A DNA stretch of 64,000 nucleotides from Paraburkholderia phenazinium (GCF_900141745.1 NZ_FSRM01000002.1:434001-498000); one strand, 5' to 3'. Numbered from the stretch's first letter, positions 1 through 9,068 are shown. Notes: a model not told the origin generated them from the sequence alone. Numbers and translations: made by a program.

Positions 1-243
1 CACGACGATGATCACCGGCAAGTGCGTCGTGCCCGCCGGCTGCGCGCGATAGGCCGGCACCAGCGTGTCGCCGGAATGCACGGCGATTTCGCCGGCTTCG
101 AGCCCATCGCTATCGGTATGGATGGTTTGAGCAGACACCGGCAACACGGCAGCGGCAAATCCACTGCCGAGTGCGGCCTTGATGAAGGTGCGTCGATTGA
201 AGGGGACGTGTGGAACCAGGCTGTCGACTTCGGGCTTCAGCAT
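1..243 (-). CDS. Dienelactone hydrolase-like protein, Tat-exported (N-terminal part)
   Basis: Only the first 81 codons are inside the window; the C-terminal part with the catalytic triad lies beyond base 1. Translation from the ATG at 241-243 gives a twin-arginine motif (NRRTFIK, residues about 20-26), then a hydrophobic stretch ending in PVSAQT, so the product is probably exported through Tat. After the signal, the sequence GEIAVHSGDTLVPAYRAQPAG leading to LPVIIVV matches the first strands of the dienelactone hydrolase (carboxymethylenebutenolidase) alpha/beta-hydrolase family. Exported versions of this family are common in Burkholderia. Substrate cannot be told from the fragment. Family assignment is by recognition of the N-terminal pattern and is moderately sure. 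Confidence 0.7.
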   Translation of the reverse strand, partial: MLKPEVDSLVPHVPFNRRTFIKAALGSGFAAAVLPVSAQTIHTDSDGLEAGEIAVHSGDTLVPAYRAQPAGTTHLPVIIVV

Positions 244-391
244 GCGGCACTCCTTGAGTGATGGGCAGTGAACGGCGGTGACGGACGAGGCAAAGGCCAC
301 AGGATACGCTCGTGCGCATCCTCTTGCAGTGGCTTGCCTGATGTCCGTCTGGCGCCCGAATGGCGGCCTCGAGCCGCCCTCTGCCCCAGCC

Positions 392-1747
392 TCAGTGCAA
401 TTTCACCCGCGGCAGCGTCGTACGACGCAGCCAATGCGCAAAGGTGTCGAGCACCATGCGGGCGTACCCGTGCAGCGCGGCAATATGCAAGCGGTACAAC
501 GACATATACATAAAGCGCGCAAAGAGACCTTCGATCAGCATATTGCCGCCGATCACCCCGCCCATCAGGTTGCCCACCGCGCTGAAATGCCCGAGCGAAA
601 CGAGCGAGCCGAAGTCCCGATAGGTGAACTCCGGCAGCGGCTTATTCTCGAGCCGCGCTGCCAGCGCCGTCAGCAGGAAACTCGCCTGCTGGTGAGCGGC
701 CTGCGCGCGCGGCGGCACGTTGCGTTCGTTGCCCGGCCACGGGCAAGCGGCGCAATCGCCAAGCGCGAAAATGTTGTCGTCGGTTTCGGTTTGCAACGTG
801 CGGCGCACGACCAGTTGGCCGAGCCGGTTGACCGGCAGGCCGTCGAGCTGGCTCAGGATCGCGGGAGCCTTGATGCCCGCTGCCCACACCGTCAGATCGG
901 CACGAATCGCCTTACCACTGGCAGTTCGCACCACTCCGGGCGCGACTTCGGCTACGGTTTCGCCGGTCATCAGCTTTACGCCCAGCTTCGTCAGCAGTTC
1001 CGCGGTCGCGGTCGACACGCGCTCCGCCAAGGCCGGCAAGATCCGCGGCCCCGCCTCGATCAGCACAATGCCGACGTCGTGGCGCGGATCGAGCTTATGC
1101 AGTCCATACGCGGACAACACCTGAGCGGTGTTGCGCAATTCCGCTGACAATTCGACGCCCGTCGCTCCCCCGCCGACAATCGCCACCTGAATGCGCGGCT
1201 CCGTCGACGGGGTCGTCGCGTCCGGCGTCGACTCCACCAGCTCGTGCGCCTGATGCTCCGCACGCACGCAGGCCGCGATCAGGCGTTTGCGAAAGCGCTC
1301 GGCCTGACTCACCGTATCGAGCGCAAGCGAGTATTCCGGCGCGCCTTGCACGCCGAAGAAATGCGTGGTGCTGCCGATGGCAATCACCAGCGTGTCGTAC
1401 TCCAGTTCGCGTTGCGGCAGCAGTTCCGCACCGTCCTCGTCATCCATCACGGCCGCAAGTGTGATGCGTTTCGCCGCGCGGTCAAGGCTCTTCAGTTCGC
1501 CCTGCTGAAACTCGAAGTGATGCCAGCGCGCCTGCGCCGCATAGGCGAGTTCCTGCGTGAACGGGTCCATGCTGCCGGCCGCCACTTCGTGCAGCAGTGG
1601 CTTCCAGATATGGGTTGGATTGCGATCGACGAGCGTGACCTGCACACGCTCCTGGCCTTTGTACTTGTGTGAGGCATAGCGATCGCCAAGACGCGTCGCC
1701 AGTTCCAGTCCTCCCGCACCTCCACCAATGACGATAAAACGATGCAT
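392..1747 (-). CDS. ndh: NADH dehydrogenase II (NDH-2), FAD-dependent
   Basis: 451 residues, normal for single-subunit type II NADH dehydrogenases, which pass electrons from NADH to quinone at the inner face of the membrane without pumping protons. Two Rossmann nucleotide sites are visible: FIVIGGGAGGLELA at the N terminus (FAD) and VAIVGGGATGVELSAEL near residue 190 (NADH). The motif DNIFALGDCAACP around residue 325 is the second FAD-contacting segment of this fold. The C-terminal 80 residues carry a hydrophobic and amphipathic stretch (LMGGVIGGNMLIEGLFARF, then basic HWLRRTTLPRVKLH), fitting peripheral membrane attachment. It lies 165 bases downstream of polA on the same strand. The start ATG at 1745-1747 directly precedes the FAD motif, so it is well supported. 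Confidence 0.93.
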   Translation of the reverse strand: MHRFIVIGGGAGGLELATRLGDRYASHKYKGQERVQVTLVDRNPTHIWKPLLHEVAAGSMDPFTQELAYAAQARWHHFEFQQGELKSLDRAAKRITLAAVMDDEDGAELLPQRELEYDTLVIAIGSTTHFFGVQGAPEYSLALDTVSQAERFRKRLIAACVRAEHQAHELVESTPDATTPSTEPRIQVAIVGGGATGVELSAELRNTAQVLSAYGLHKLDPRHDVGIVLIEAGPRILPALAERVSTATAELLTKLGVKLMTGETVAEVAPGVVRTASGKAIRADLTVWAAGIKAPAILSQLDGLPVNRLGQLVVRRTLQTETDDNIFALGDCAACPWPGNERNVPPRAQAAHQQASFLLTALAARLENKPLPEFTYRDFGSLVSLGHFSAVGNLMGGVIGGNMLIEGLFARFMYMSLYRLHIAALHGYARMVLDTFAHWLRRTTLPRVKLH

Positions 1748-1912
1748 CGCAGTTCTCCGTATTTGCCGATCGGTTGTGCGTCGAGACGGCCGGTGTCATC
1801 CGCGTAGGGGCCGTCTGTCAGAGATTGTCTGCGAGCAGCAGGGTTTGCCACAAGCCATCAAGGCGCATATGTGACATGCGCACGACGATATCGCTTGATA
1901 GTCAACTCTGCG

Positions 1913-4666
1913 TCAATGTGCCTCTTCCCAGTTCATGCCCGCACCCACTTCGGCGACTAGCGGCACTTTCAGAGCGGCTACGCCGCACATCAGCTCAGGT
2001 AAGCGCTTGCGTACTTCGGACAGTTCGCTGTCGGGCACTTCGAGGATCAGTTCGTCGTGCACCTGCATGATCATGCGCGTGCCGACCTTCGACGCCTCCA
2101 GCCAGTCCTGCACGGCGATCATCGACATCTTGATCAGATCGGCTGCGGTGCCCTGCATTGGCGCGTTGATGGCAGCGCGTTCCGCAGCCTGACGACGCGG
2201 TCCGTTGCCGCCGTTGATTTCCGGCAGCCACAGGCGGCGTCCGAACACGGTCTGGACGTAGCCCTTTTCCTTCGCGCTCGCGCGGGTCTCGTCCATGTAA
2301 CTTGCGACGCCGGGATAGCGCGCGAAGTAGCGGTCGATATAAAGTTTCGCCGCATCGCGCGTGATGCCGAGGTTGGCAGCCAGACCGAACGCGCTCATCC
2401 CGTAGATCAGGCCAAAGTTGATCACTTTGGCGACGCGCCGTTGGTCGCTCGAAACTTCGAGCGGCGTCACGCTAAAGATTTCCGCAGCGGTGGCGCGGTG
2501 AATATCCTCGCCCTGCGCGAAAGCACGCAGCAGCGACGCATCGCCCGAGATATGCGCCATGATGCGCAGTTCGATCTGCGAATAATCCGCGGAGACGAGC
2601 TTGTGACCCGGCGCCGCAATGAATGCCTCACGGATGCGACGGCCTTCCGCCGTGCGCACGGGGATGTTCTGCAGATTCGGATCGTTCGAAGCAAGCCGTC
2701 CGGTGACCGCCACCGCCTGCGCATAGTTGGTATGCACGCGGCCCGTTTGCGCGTTGACCATGCGCGGCAGTTTGTCGGTATACGTGGACTTCAGCTTCGA
2801 CAGGCCACGGTGTTCAAGCAGCAGCTTGGGCAAAGGATAGTCTTCAGCCAGCTTCTGCAGGACTTCTTCATCGGTCGAGGGCGCGCCGCTCGGCGTCTTC
2901 TTGACCACCGGCAATTGCAGTTTCTCGAAGAAGATCTGCCCGATCTGCTTGGGCGAGCCGAGATTGAATTCGCCCTCGGCGAGGACATAAGCTTCGGTCT
3001 CCAGTTCGATCAGCCGCGCCGCAATTTCATTGCTTTGCTGGCGCAGTTTCTCAGCGTCGATCAGCACACCATTGCGCTCCATCTTGCGCAATACGCGGGA
3101 CGTGGGTACTTCGATGTCGCTATACACGCGCTTCAAACCTGCGTCTGCGGCAACCTGCGGGTACAACGCCTGATGCAAACGCAACGTGATGTCAGCATCT
3201 TCCGCTGCGTATTCCGCGGCCTGTTCGAGCGCGACTTCGTCGAAACCAATCTGCCCCGCGCCCTTGCCCGCAACCTCTTCGTACTTGATCGTCTTGATGC
3301 CGAGATGGCGCAGCGCGAGGCTGTCCATATCGTGCGTGCGATGCGATTCGAGCACATATGACTGCAACAGCGTGTCGTGCTCGATGCCGTTCATCGCGAT
3401 GCCATAGTTCGCGAGCACCTGCTCGTCGTATTTCATGTGCTGACCGACTTTCTTGTGCTCGGCACTTTCGAGCCACGGCTTCAGCTTCGCGAGCACTTCG
3501 TCGCGCGGCAACTGCACAGGATGATCAGGCCCGCGGTGCCCCACCGGAATATACGCGGCCGAGTTCGCCTCGACCGACAGCGAAATGCCAACGAGTTGCG
3601 CCAGCATCGGATCGAGTGCGGTGGTTTCGGTATCGAACGCGGTCAGTTCCGCCGCATTGATTTTCGCGAGCCACGTATCGAACTGTTCCCACGTCTGCAC
3701 GGTGTCGTATTTGCGCTCGCCGTCGATCACAGGCGCCACATCCACGCCAGCGCCAGGGCCTTCCACGACCTCCGCCACTTCGACTTCACGCAGCCACGTC
3801 TTGAAGCCGTGACGCGAGAAAATATCGCGCAGTTCATCGCGCGCTTCGGGACGGCTTGTCAGGCTCTCTTCGATCGATGTGAGATGCGGCGTCAAATCGC
3901 AAGCCGTATCCACGGTTACGAGCTTGCGCGCCATGGGCAGGAAATCCAGCGCGCGGCGCAGGTTGTCGCCTACTGCGCCTTTGATCTCATCCGCATGAGC
4001 GACGATGCCGTCGAGCGTTTCGTACTGCGTAAGCCACTTGACCGCCGTCTTTGGACCGCACTTCTCGACGCCAGGTACGTTGTCGACGGTGTCGCCGATC
4101 AGCGACAGGTAATCGACAATCCGTTCCGGCGGCACGCCAAACTTGGCCACTACGCCGGCACGGTCGAGCGTCTCGTTGGTCATCGTGTTGATGAGCGTGA
4201 CCTTGTCCGTCACCAGTTGCGCCAGATCTTTGTCGCCGGTCGAGACGATCACCTTCATGCCGCGCTTCTCGGCAGCGACGCTCAACGTGCCGATCACGTC
4301 ATCGGCTTCGACGTGGTCGATCATCAGCAGCGGCCAGCCGAGCGCGCGCACCGCAACGTGAATCGGTTCGATCTGCCGGGCGAGGTCTTCCGGCATCGAC
4401 GGACGGTTCGCCTTATAGTCGGGATACCAGTCGTCACGGAACGTTTTGCCCTTGGCGTCGAACACGCACGCGCTATACTCTGCTGTGACTTCCTTGCGCA
4501 TGCGCCGCAGCATGTTGATGATCCCATACAGCGCACCCGTCGGTCCGCCATCGGGTCCGCGCAGATCAGGCATCGCATGGTAGGCCCGGTACAGATAACT
4601 CGAACCGTCAACCAGTAGCAGGGTCTTACCTTCCAGCTCAGCTTCCAGGATTCGTTCTTCAGGCAT
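1913..4666 (-). CDS. polA: DNA polymerase I
   Basis: 917 residues, full length for DNA polymerase I, which fills gaps and removes primers during replication and repair. The order is 5'-nuclease domain (residues about 10-290, starting LLLVDGSSYLYRAYHA), 3'-5' exonuclease (FDTETT near residue 344, so the first acidic pair is intact and proofreading is probably active), and the polymerase domain with motif A (SADYSQIELR, about 691), motif B (RRVAKVINFGLIYG, about 749) and motif C (QVHDE, about 869). The ATG at 4664-4666 is chosen because the conserved region starts at once; an upstream in-frame TTG at 4675 would add three residues and overlap the divergent gene. That neighbour starts at 4668, so the polA promoter must lie inside its coding sequence. 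Confidence 0.97.
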   Translation of the reverse strand: MPEERILEAELEGKTLLLVDGSSYLYRAYHAMPDLRGPDGGPTGALYGIINMLRRMRKEVTAEYSACVFDAKGKTFRDDWYPDYKANRPSMPEDLARQIEPIHVAVRALGWPLLMIDHVEADDVIGTLSVAAEKRGMKVIVSTGDKDLAQLVTDKVTLINTMTNETLDRAGVVAKFGVPPERIVDYLSLIGDTVDNVPGVEKCGPKTAVKWLTQYETLDGIVAHADEIKGAVGDNLRRALDFLPMARKLVTVDTACDLTPHLTSIEESLTSRPEARDELRDIFSRHGFKTWLREVEVAEVVEGPGAGVDVAPVIDGERKYDTVQTWEQFDTWLAKINAAELTAFDTETTALDPMLAQLVGISLSVEANSAAYIPVGHRGPDHPVQLPRDEVLAKLKPWLESAEHKKVGQHMKYDEQVLANYGIAMNGIEHDTLLQSYVLESHRTHDMDSLALRHLGIKTIKYEEVAGKGAGQIGFDEVALEQAAEYAAEDADITLRLHQALYPQVAADAGLKRVYSDIEVPTSRVLRKMERNGVLIDAEKLRQQSNEIAARLIELETEAYVLAEGEFNLGSPKQIGQIFFEKLQLPVVKKTPSGAPSTDEEVLQKLAEDYPLPKLLLEHRGLSKLKSTYTDKLPRMVNAQTGRVHTNYAQAVAVTGRLASNDPNLQNIPVRTAEGRRIREAFIAAPGHKLVSADYSQIELRIMAHISGDASLLRAFAQGEDIHRATAAEIFSVTPLEVSSDQRRVAKVINFGLIYGMSAFGLAANLGITRDAAKLYIDRYFARYPGVASYMDETRASAKEKGYVQTVFGRRLWLPEINGGNGPRRQAAERAAINAPMQGTAADLIKMSMIAVQDWLEASKVGTRMIMQVHDELILEVPDSELSEVRKRLPELMCGVAALKVPLVAEVGAGMNWEEAH

Positions 4667-4667
4667 T

Positions 4668-5411
4668 ATGAACAAGAGAAAAGTGATTCCGAGTCTGCGA
4701 TCGCTCGCAGATCAAGAGCGCGCGACAGCCAAAAAGGCCCGCGCATCGTGGCAGATGTTCACGATTATGGCAGAGTTTATTGAGGCGACCGAGTACCTCT
4801 CGGAGATTCGCCCGGCTGTCAGTATCTACGGTTCGGCGCGCCTGAAACCGGCCTCGCCGTACTACAAACTCGCCACGCAAATCGCACGCAAGCTCTCCGA
4901 TGCGGGCTTTGCGGTGATCTCCGGCGGCGGCCCCGGCATCATGGAAGCGGCCAACAAGGGCGCTCATGCAGGCAAGGCGCCGTCAGTGGGCCTGAATATC
5001 GAGCTGCCGCACGAGCAATCGGGCAACCAGTGGCAAGATATCTCCCTGCGCTTCCGCCATTTCTTCACGCGTAAAGTGACCTTCGTGAAGAACTCGGACG
5101 CGGTGATCGTGATGCCGGGCGGCTTCGGCACGCTGGATGAACTGGCCGAAGTGCTCACGCTCATTCAAACCAAGAAGTCGCGCCACGTGCCTATCATTCT
5201 GGTGGGCGGCGAGTTCTGGCAAGGCCTGCTGGCGTGGTTCAAGGACTCGCTGGTGCCGATGGGCCTCATCAATCCGGACGACATGAACCTGATGCAGGTG
5301 ATCGACGATCCGGACCAGGTGCTCGAAGCGGTGCTGAAGTTCTACGAAGACCGCGACGAGGCAGAACCGCATCCTGCGAAGTCCGATGAAGACCGGATGT
5401 TCTATCTGTGA
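4668..5411 (+). CDS. LOG family protein (nucleoside 5'-monophosphate phosphoribohydrolase-like)
   Basis: 247 residues with the LOG/TIGR00730 Rossmann-like fold. Diagnostic motifs are GGGPGIMEAANKGA (about residues 85-98) and PGGFGTLDELAE (about 146-157, the PGGxGTxxE signature). Family members hydrolyse nucleoside monophosphates such as cytokinin ribotides or AMP to the free base plus ribose 5-phosphate; older annotation as lysine decarboxylase is wrong for this family. The bacterial substrate here is unknown. The first 29 residues are basic and precede the fold; an internal ATG (MFTIMAEF, residues 30-34) is a possible alternative start. The gene is divergent from polA with only one base between start codons. 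Confidence 0.88.
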   Translation: MNKRKVIPSLRSLADQERATAKKARASWQMFTIMAEFIEATEYLSEIRPAVSIYGSARLKPASPYYKLATQIARKLSDAGFAVISGGGPGIMEAANKGAHAGKAPSVGLNIELPHEQSGNQWQDISLRFRHFFTRKVTFVKNSDAVIVMPGGFGTLDELAEVLTLIQTKKSRHVPIILVGGEFWQGLLAWFKDSLVPMGLINPDDMNLMQVIDDPDQVLEAVLKFYEDRDEAEPHPAKSDEDRMFYL

Positions 5412-5421
5412 CGTGAGTTGA

Positions 5422-6330
5422 TCAGCCGGGCGAAGCATCCCCCACTTCGTCCGCCTGATCGCCCTGCTCCTGCAGCCAGCGGCAAAACTGCTCGACCACC
5501 GGCGCGTGCGCGACTTCGCGGCGCGCTACCCACCAATAGCCGCGCGCGTCGGTGCGCGGAGCGTCGAGCGGCATCACGAGGCGTCCCGAAGCCAGTTCAT
5601 CGGCCAGCATCGGCAATGGTCCGAGGGCGACGCCCAGTCCGTCCACAGCCGCCTGCAACGCCAGATAGAAATGATCGAACGACTGCTTCTTGCGGCATTT
5701 CGCTTTCACGCCTGCCGCCGTCAGCCAGTTGCGCCACGCATCGGGCCGCGTATCGGAATGCAGCAGCACATGACGCGCGAGATCGTCGGCTACCTTGATC
5801 GGCGAGCGCTGTAATAGCGCCGGGCTGCACACGGGCAGCTCGCTCTCTCCAAGAAAGTGTCCGCTCACACAGTTCGGCCAATGTTCGGGACCGCGCCTGA
5901 CCGCGACGTCATAACCTTCCAGCATCTCGAACGGCACGCTCGACGTCGACAGCCGCAATTCAACGTTGGGCATCTTGCGCTGAAACTGGTTGAGCCGCGG
6001 CAGCAGCCATTTCATGGCAAACGTAGGCAGCGCGTTGATGCGCAGCACATGCACGACGCCGCTATCGCGTAGCTGATTGGTCGCGAGGGCGATGCTGTCG
6101 AACGCGGCCTGGACGGCTGCCAGGTAGCGGCGGCCGTCGTCTGTTAGCCGCACGCGCTTGCCGATACGATGAAATACCTGCACGCCAACCCACGCCTCGA
6201 ACGCGGCGACCTGCCGGCTAATTGCACCGTGAGTCACATGGAGTTCGTTCGCAGCAGCGGTGAAACTTTCATGCCGCGCCGCGGCTTCAAAGGCACGTAG
6301 CGCCGGAAAGGGGGGAAGATTGCGAGCCAT
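5422..6330 (-). CDS. LysR-family transcriptional regulator (GcvA-like), next to chromate transporter
   Basis: 302 residues. The N terminus (PPFPALRAFEAAARHESFTAAANELHVTHGAISRQV...) is the winged helix-turn-helix of LysR regulators and most resembles the GcvA subgroup; the rest is the periplasmic-binding-protein-like effector domain. It is transcribed divergently from the chromate-transporter genes at 6408, the usual layout of a LysR regulator and its target. The 77-base gap holds a palindrome (6333-6351) three bases upstream of this start, probably the operator used for autoregulation. Control of the transporter is inferred from position only. The effector is unknown. The last 10 residues are acidic and probably unstructured. 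Confidence 0.9.
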   Translation of the reverse strand: MARNLPPFPALRAFEAAARHESFTAAANELHVTHGAISRQVAAFEAWVGVQVFHRIGKRVRLTDDGRRYLAAVQAAFDSIALATNQLRDSGVVHVLRINALPTFAMKWLLPRLNQFQRKMPNVELRLSTSSVPFEMLEGYDVAVRRGPEHWPNCVSGHFLGESELPVCSPALLQRSPIKVADDLARHVLLHSDTRPDAWRNWLTAAGVKAKCRKKQSFDHFYLALQAAVDGLGVALGPLPMLADELASGRLVMPLDAPRTDARGYWWVARREVAHAPVVEQFCRWLQEQGDQADEVGDASPG

Positions 6331-6332
6331 GC

Positions 6333-6351
6333 TTGTGATTCTAGATCACAA
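6333..6351. promoter_or_regulatory. Candidate LysR operator palindrome
   Basis: The sequence TTGTGATTCTAGATCACAA has perfect 7-base arms (TTGTGAT / ATCACAA) around a 5-base centre and contains the T-N11-A pattern favoured by LysR regulators. It sits between the start of the LysR gene (6330) and the start of the chromate-transporter genes (6408). Role as operator is inferred. Confidence 0.5.
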
Positions 6352-6407
6352 AGAAGCGCCCGAAAAATCGTTTTGCCCAAAGATGAATCGGAGTTAACCT
6401 CCGCAGC

Positions 6408-6998
6408 ATGGACAACACGGCGCGCACCATGAATCAAAACCTCACTTCAACCGACGCCAACCCTGCGTCACCGCCCACCATCGGCGAGATATTCAGCGGC
6501 TTCCTCGGTCTCGGGCTGATCTCGTTCGGCGGCGCCCTGCCGTTGGCGCGGCGCGCGATCGTCGAGCGGCGCCGCTGGCTCAGCGCCTCGGACTTCACCG
6601 ATCTGCTCGGCCTGTGCCAGTTCCTGCCGGGTGGCAACGTGATCAATCTTTCGGTGGCGATCGGCATGCGCTTTCGCGGCCTGCCGGGCGCACTAGCAGG
6701 CCTGCTTGGGTTGATTGCGGGGCCGTCGCTGGTCGTGATCGGCCTCGGTGTGCTGTACGAGCACACGCAGAACGATCCGCATATCCGCCATCTGTTTGCG
6801 GGACTCGCGGCCGCGGCTGCGGGCCTGCTGATAGCGATGGCGGTAAAGATCCTGCTGCCGCTATGGCGCAAACCGGCCGCGATCGCTATTGCCGCACTGG
6901 GCTTCGTGGCGATCGCGCTGCTGCGTTTCCCTCTGCTGCCCACCATGCTGGTGCTCACACCGCTGAGTATCTATCTCGCATCGAGGGCCGCACGATGA
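6408..6998 (+). CDS. chrA: Chromate transporter, short-chain CHR subunit (N-terminal-type half)
   Basis: 196 residues. The motif GLISFGGALPLARR near residue 35 is the FGGP-like signature of the CHR family, and GLCQFLPGGNVINLSVAIG is the second conserved segment. Several hydrophobic helices follow (for example GALAGLLGLIAGPSLVVIGLGVL), so this is an inner-membrane protein. Many betaproteobacteria encode the transporter as two short homologous proteins instead of one long ChrA; the second half starts at 6995 with a 4-base ATGA overlap, so the pair is translationally coupled. Long CHR proteins export chromate; for short pairs, substrate is less certain. An in-frame ATG at 6429 is an alternative start; 6408 is preferred because GGAG lies upstream at 6390-6393. 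Confidence 0.85.
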   Translation: MDNTARTMNQNLTSTDANPASPPTIGEIFSGFLGLGLISFGGALPLARRAIVERRRWLSASDFTDLLGLCQFLPGGNVINLSVAIGMRFRGLPGALAGLLGLIAGPSLVVIGLGVLYEHTQNDPHIRHLFAGLAAAAAGLLIAMAVKILLPLWRKPAAIAIAALGFVAIALLRFPLLPTMLVLTPLSIYLASRAAR

Positions 6999-7525
6999 GC
7001 AGCACCCTGATTTCACTCGCCATCATTTTCAGCCAGTTATCGCTGCTTGCCTTCGGCGGCGGCAATACGATCCTGCCGGAGATGCAGCGCCAGGTGGTGG
7101 ACGTGCATCACTGGATGCCAGCCAGCGAGTTCAGCGCGCTCTTCGCGCTGGCACAGGCCGCACCCGGCCCGAACCTGATGGTCGTGACGCTGGTGGGATG
7201 GCACGTGGCCGGATGGGCGGGGATGCTGGTGACCTCGGTTGCGAAGTTCGGTCCGTCTTCGATTGTGACGATCCTCGCGCTCAAGGCCTGGGAGCGCTTT
7301 AAGGACCGCCCGTGGCGGCGCTATGCCCAAGCCGGACTGGTGCCGGTGACGGCGGGGCTAGTGGCGGCAAGTGCTGCGCTGATCGCGCATGCGTCGGATA
7401 CGACGTTGATTGCATGGGCCATTACCGCCGTATGCGCCGTGCTTGCGATCAAGACGCGCATCCATCCGCTTTGGCTGCTGGCCGCCGGCAGCCTGATAGG
7501 GCTAACCGGCCTCGGCCAGTTCTAG
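6995..7525 (+). CDS. chrA: Chromate transporter, short-chain CHR subunit (C-terminal-type half)
   Basis: 176 residues, the partner of the preceding gene. It repeats the family signature in its own frame: LSLLAFGGGNTILPEMQRQ near the N terminus and FALAQAAPGPNLMVVTLVGW near residue 45, followed by four or five hydrophobic helices. The two halves are expected to form an antiparallel pair in the inner membrane. The ATG at 6995-6997 overlaps the stop of the upstream gene, so this is a coupled gene pair rather than a frameshifted single gene. The frame stays open further upstream but only as an overlap with the first gene, so the start at 6995 is preferred. Confidence 0.85.
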   Translation: MSSTLISLAIIFSQLSLLAFGGGNTILPEMQRQVVDVHHWMPASEFSALFALAQAAPGPNLMVVTLVGWHVAGWAGMLVTSVAKFGPSSIVTILALKAWERFKDRPWRRYAQAGLVPVTAGLVAASAALIAHASDTTLIAWAITAVCAVLAIKTRIHPLWLLAAGSLIGLTGLGQF

Positions 7526-7541
7526 AGCGAGCAGGTTACGG

Positions 7542-9068
7542 TTATTGGAAGGCCACCTCAGCAAAGCTGCGCAGCTTGCGGCTATGCAGACGATGCAGAC
7601 CGTTCATGCGCAACAACTCCATCGCCTTCACGCCGATCTGCAAGTGCTGATCCACCTGCGCCCGATAGAACTGGTCGGCCATGCCCGGCAGCTTCAGTTC
7701 GCCATGCAAGGGCTTGTCGGAGACGCAAAGTAAGGTGCCGTAAGGCACGCGGAACCGGAAGCCATTCGCGGCAATCGTCGCGCTTTCCATGTCCAGCGCA
7801 ATCGCCCGGCTCTGCGAGAGACGCTGCACCGGTTCGCGGTGATCGCGCAGCTCCCAGTTGCGGTTGTCGACGCTCGCCACCGTGCCGGTACGCATCACGC
7901 GCTTCAGTTCGACGCCGTCGAGCTGCGTCACCTGCGCGACCGCCCGCTCCAGCGCCACCTGCACTTCTGCGAGCGCAGGAATCGGCACCCACAATGGCAG
8001 ATCGTCGTCGAGCACGTGGTCTTCACGCACGTAGCCGTGCGCCAGCACGTAGTCGCCCAGACGCTGCGTGTTACGCAAGCCGGCGCAGTGGCCAAGCATG
8101 ACCCACGCATGCGGGCGCAGCACGGCGATGTGATCGGTAATGGTCTTCGCGTTCGACGGGCCCACACCAATGTTGATCATCGTGATGCCGCTGCCGTCTG
8201 CACGCTTCAGATGGTATGCGGGCATCTGCGGCAAGCGCGGCGGCGCCGTGCCTTCGACGGCCTGCTCGCCAAGATTCTCGTTGTAGGTGATCACGTCGCC
8301 CGGCTCGACGAACGACGTGTATTCGCTGCGATAGGCGCGCAACTCTTCGTCGTCCGTATGTCCCATCATCGTGCGGCCGAGTTTGACGAACTCGTCAATG
8401 TAGAACTGGTAGTTCGTGTACAGCACGTAGTTCTGGCAGTGCGTGGGCGAAGTCGCCGTGTAGTGCTTGAGCCGATGCAGCGAGAAGTCGACCCGCGCGG
8501 CCGTGAACAGCGCGAGCGGATGCGGCTCGCCGGGCCCCGGCTCGTAGGTGCCGTTGACAATGCGATCGTCGAGAAAACGCAGATCCGGCGTATCGAACAC
8601 GTCACGGATGCCAAGCAGCCGCTCGCGATCGAGGTCACCTTCGAGGTGGATCCCTTCCGCAAAGGCGAAATGAACCGGAATGGGCTGATCCGACACGCCC
8701 ACTTCGATCTGCACGTGATGGTTTTTCGCCAGCAGACGCAGTTGCTCACGATAATAGTTGCCGAACAGGTCGGGCCGCGTCACGGTAGTTTCGAACACGC
8801 CCGGGCCAGCCACGAAGCCATAGGACCGGCGCGAATCGATATGCGTGTTGACCTCGGTCGACACCCTGACAAACGGGTAACACGCACGCACCCGGCGCTC
8901 GAACAGCTCATTACGCCGGTAACGCGCGAAGGCATCGCGCAGGAATGAGGTGTTGGCTTCGTAGATAGCGGACAGGTGAGTCACGGCATCCGCTGCGTCG
9001 TCGAAGGCCTCGGTCGGGAAGTCATTGGCGGGTGTCTGCACCGCGCGCTGATTGGTGTTGTTGTTCAT
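7542..9068 (-). CDS. amn: AMP nucleosidase
   Basis: 508 residues from the ATG at 9066-9068, close to the usual length of about 480-500. AMP nucleosidase splits AMP into adenine and ribose 5-phosphate and helps control the adenylate pool. The N-terminal half (for example ACYPFVRVSTEVNTHIDSRR) is the Amn-specific domain, and the C-terminal half is the phosphorylase-like domain, with MINIGVGPSNAKTITDHIAV near residue 300 and LDMESATIAANGFRFRVPYG in the nucleoside-binding region. The start is set by a purine-rich GAGG element just upstream; a longer frame to 9104 begins MVMWIHHSRR and lacks support. It converges on the chromate-transporter genes with 16 bases between stop codons. Confidence 0.93.
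   Translation of the reverse strand: MNNNTNQRAVQTPANDFPTEAFDDAADAVTHLSAIYEANTSFLRDAFARYRRNELFERRVRACYPFVRVSTEVNTHIDSRRSYGFVAGPGVFETTVTRPDLFGNYYREQLRLLAKNHHVQIEVGVSDQPIPVHFAFAEGIHLEGDLDRERLLGIRDVFDTPDLRFLDDRIVNGTYEPGPGEPHPLALFTAARVDFSLHRLKHYTATSPTHCQNYVLYTNYQFYIDEFVKLGRTMMGHTDDEELRAYRSEYTSFVEPGDVITYNENLGEQAVEGTAPPRLPQMPAYHLKRADGSGITMINIGVGPSNAKTITDHIAVLRPHAWVMLGHCAGLRNTQRLGDYVLAHGYVREDHVLDDDLPLWVPIPALAEVQVALERAVAQVTQLDGVELKRVMRTGTVASVDNRNWELRDHREPVQRLSQSRAIALDMESATIAANGFRFRVPYGTLLCVSDKPLHGELKLPGMADQFYRAQVDQHLQIGVKAMELLRMNGLHRLHSRKLRSFAEVAFQ

Noticed and set aside
1863..1881. GCGCAT-N7-ATGCGC hairpin after polA
   Set aside because: Only six base pairs and no T-run; too weak to call a terminator.
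2057..4618. Two long plus-strand open frames (about 430 and 410 codons) opposite polA
   Set aside because: They are antisense to a fully recognised DNA polymerase I, are rich in Arg, His and Ala as expected from mirrored GC-rich codons, and match no family.
6614..7525. Possible frameshift joining the two chromate-transporter halves into one long ChrA
   Set aside because: Each half has its own start and family motif and they overlap by ATGA, the normal form of a short-chain CHR pair.
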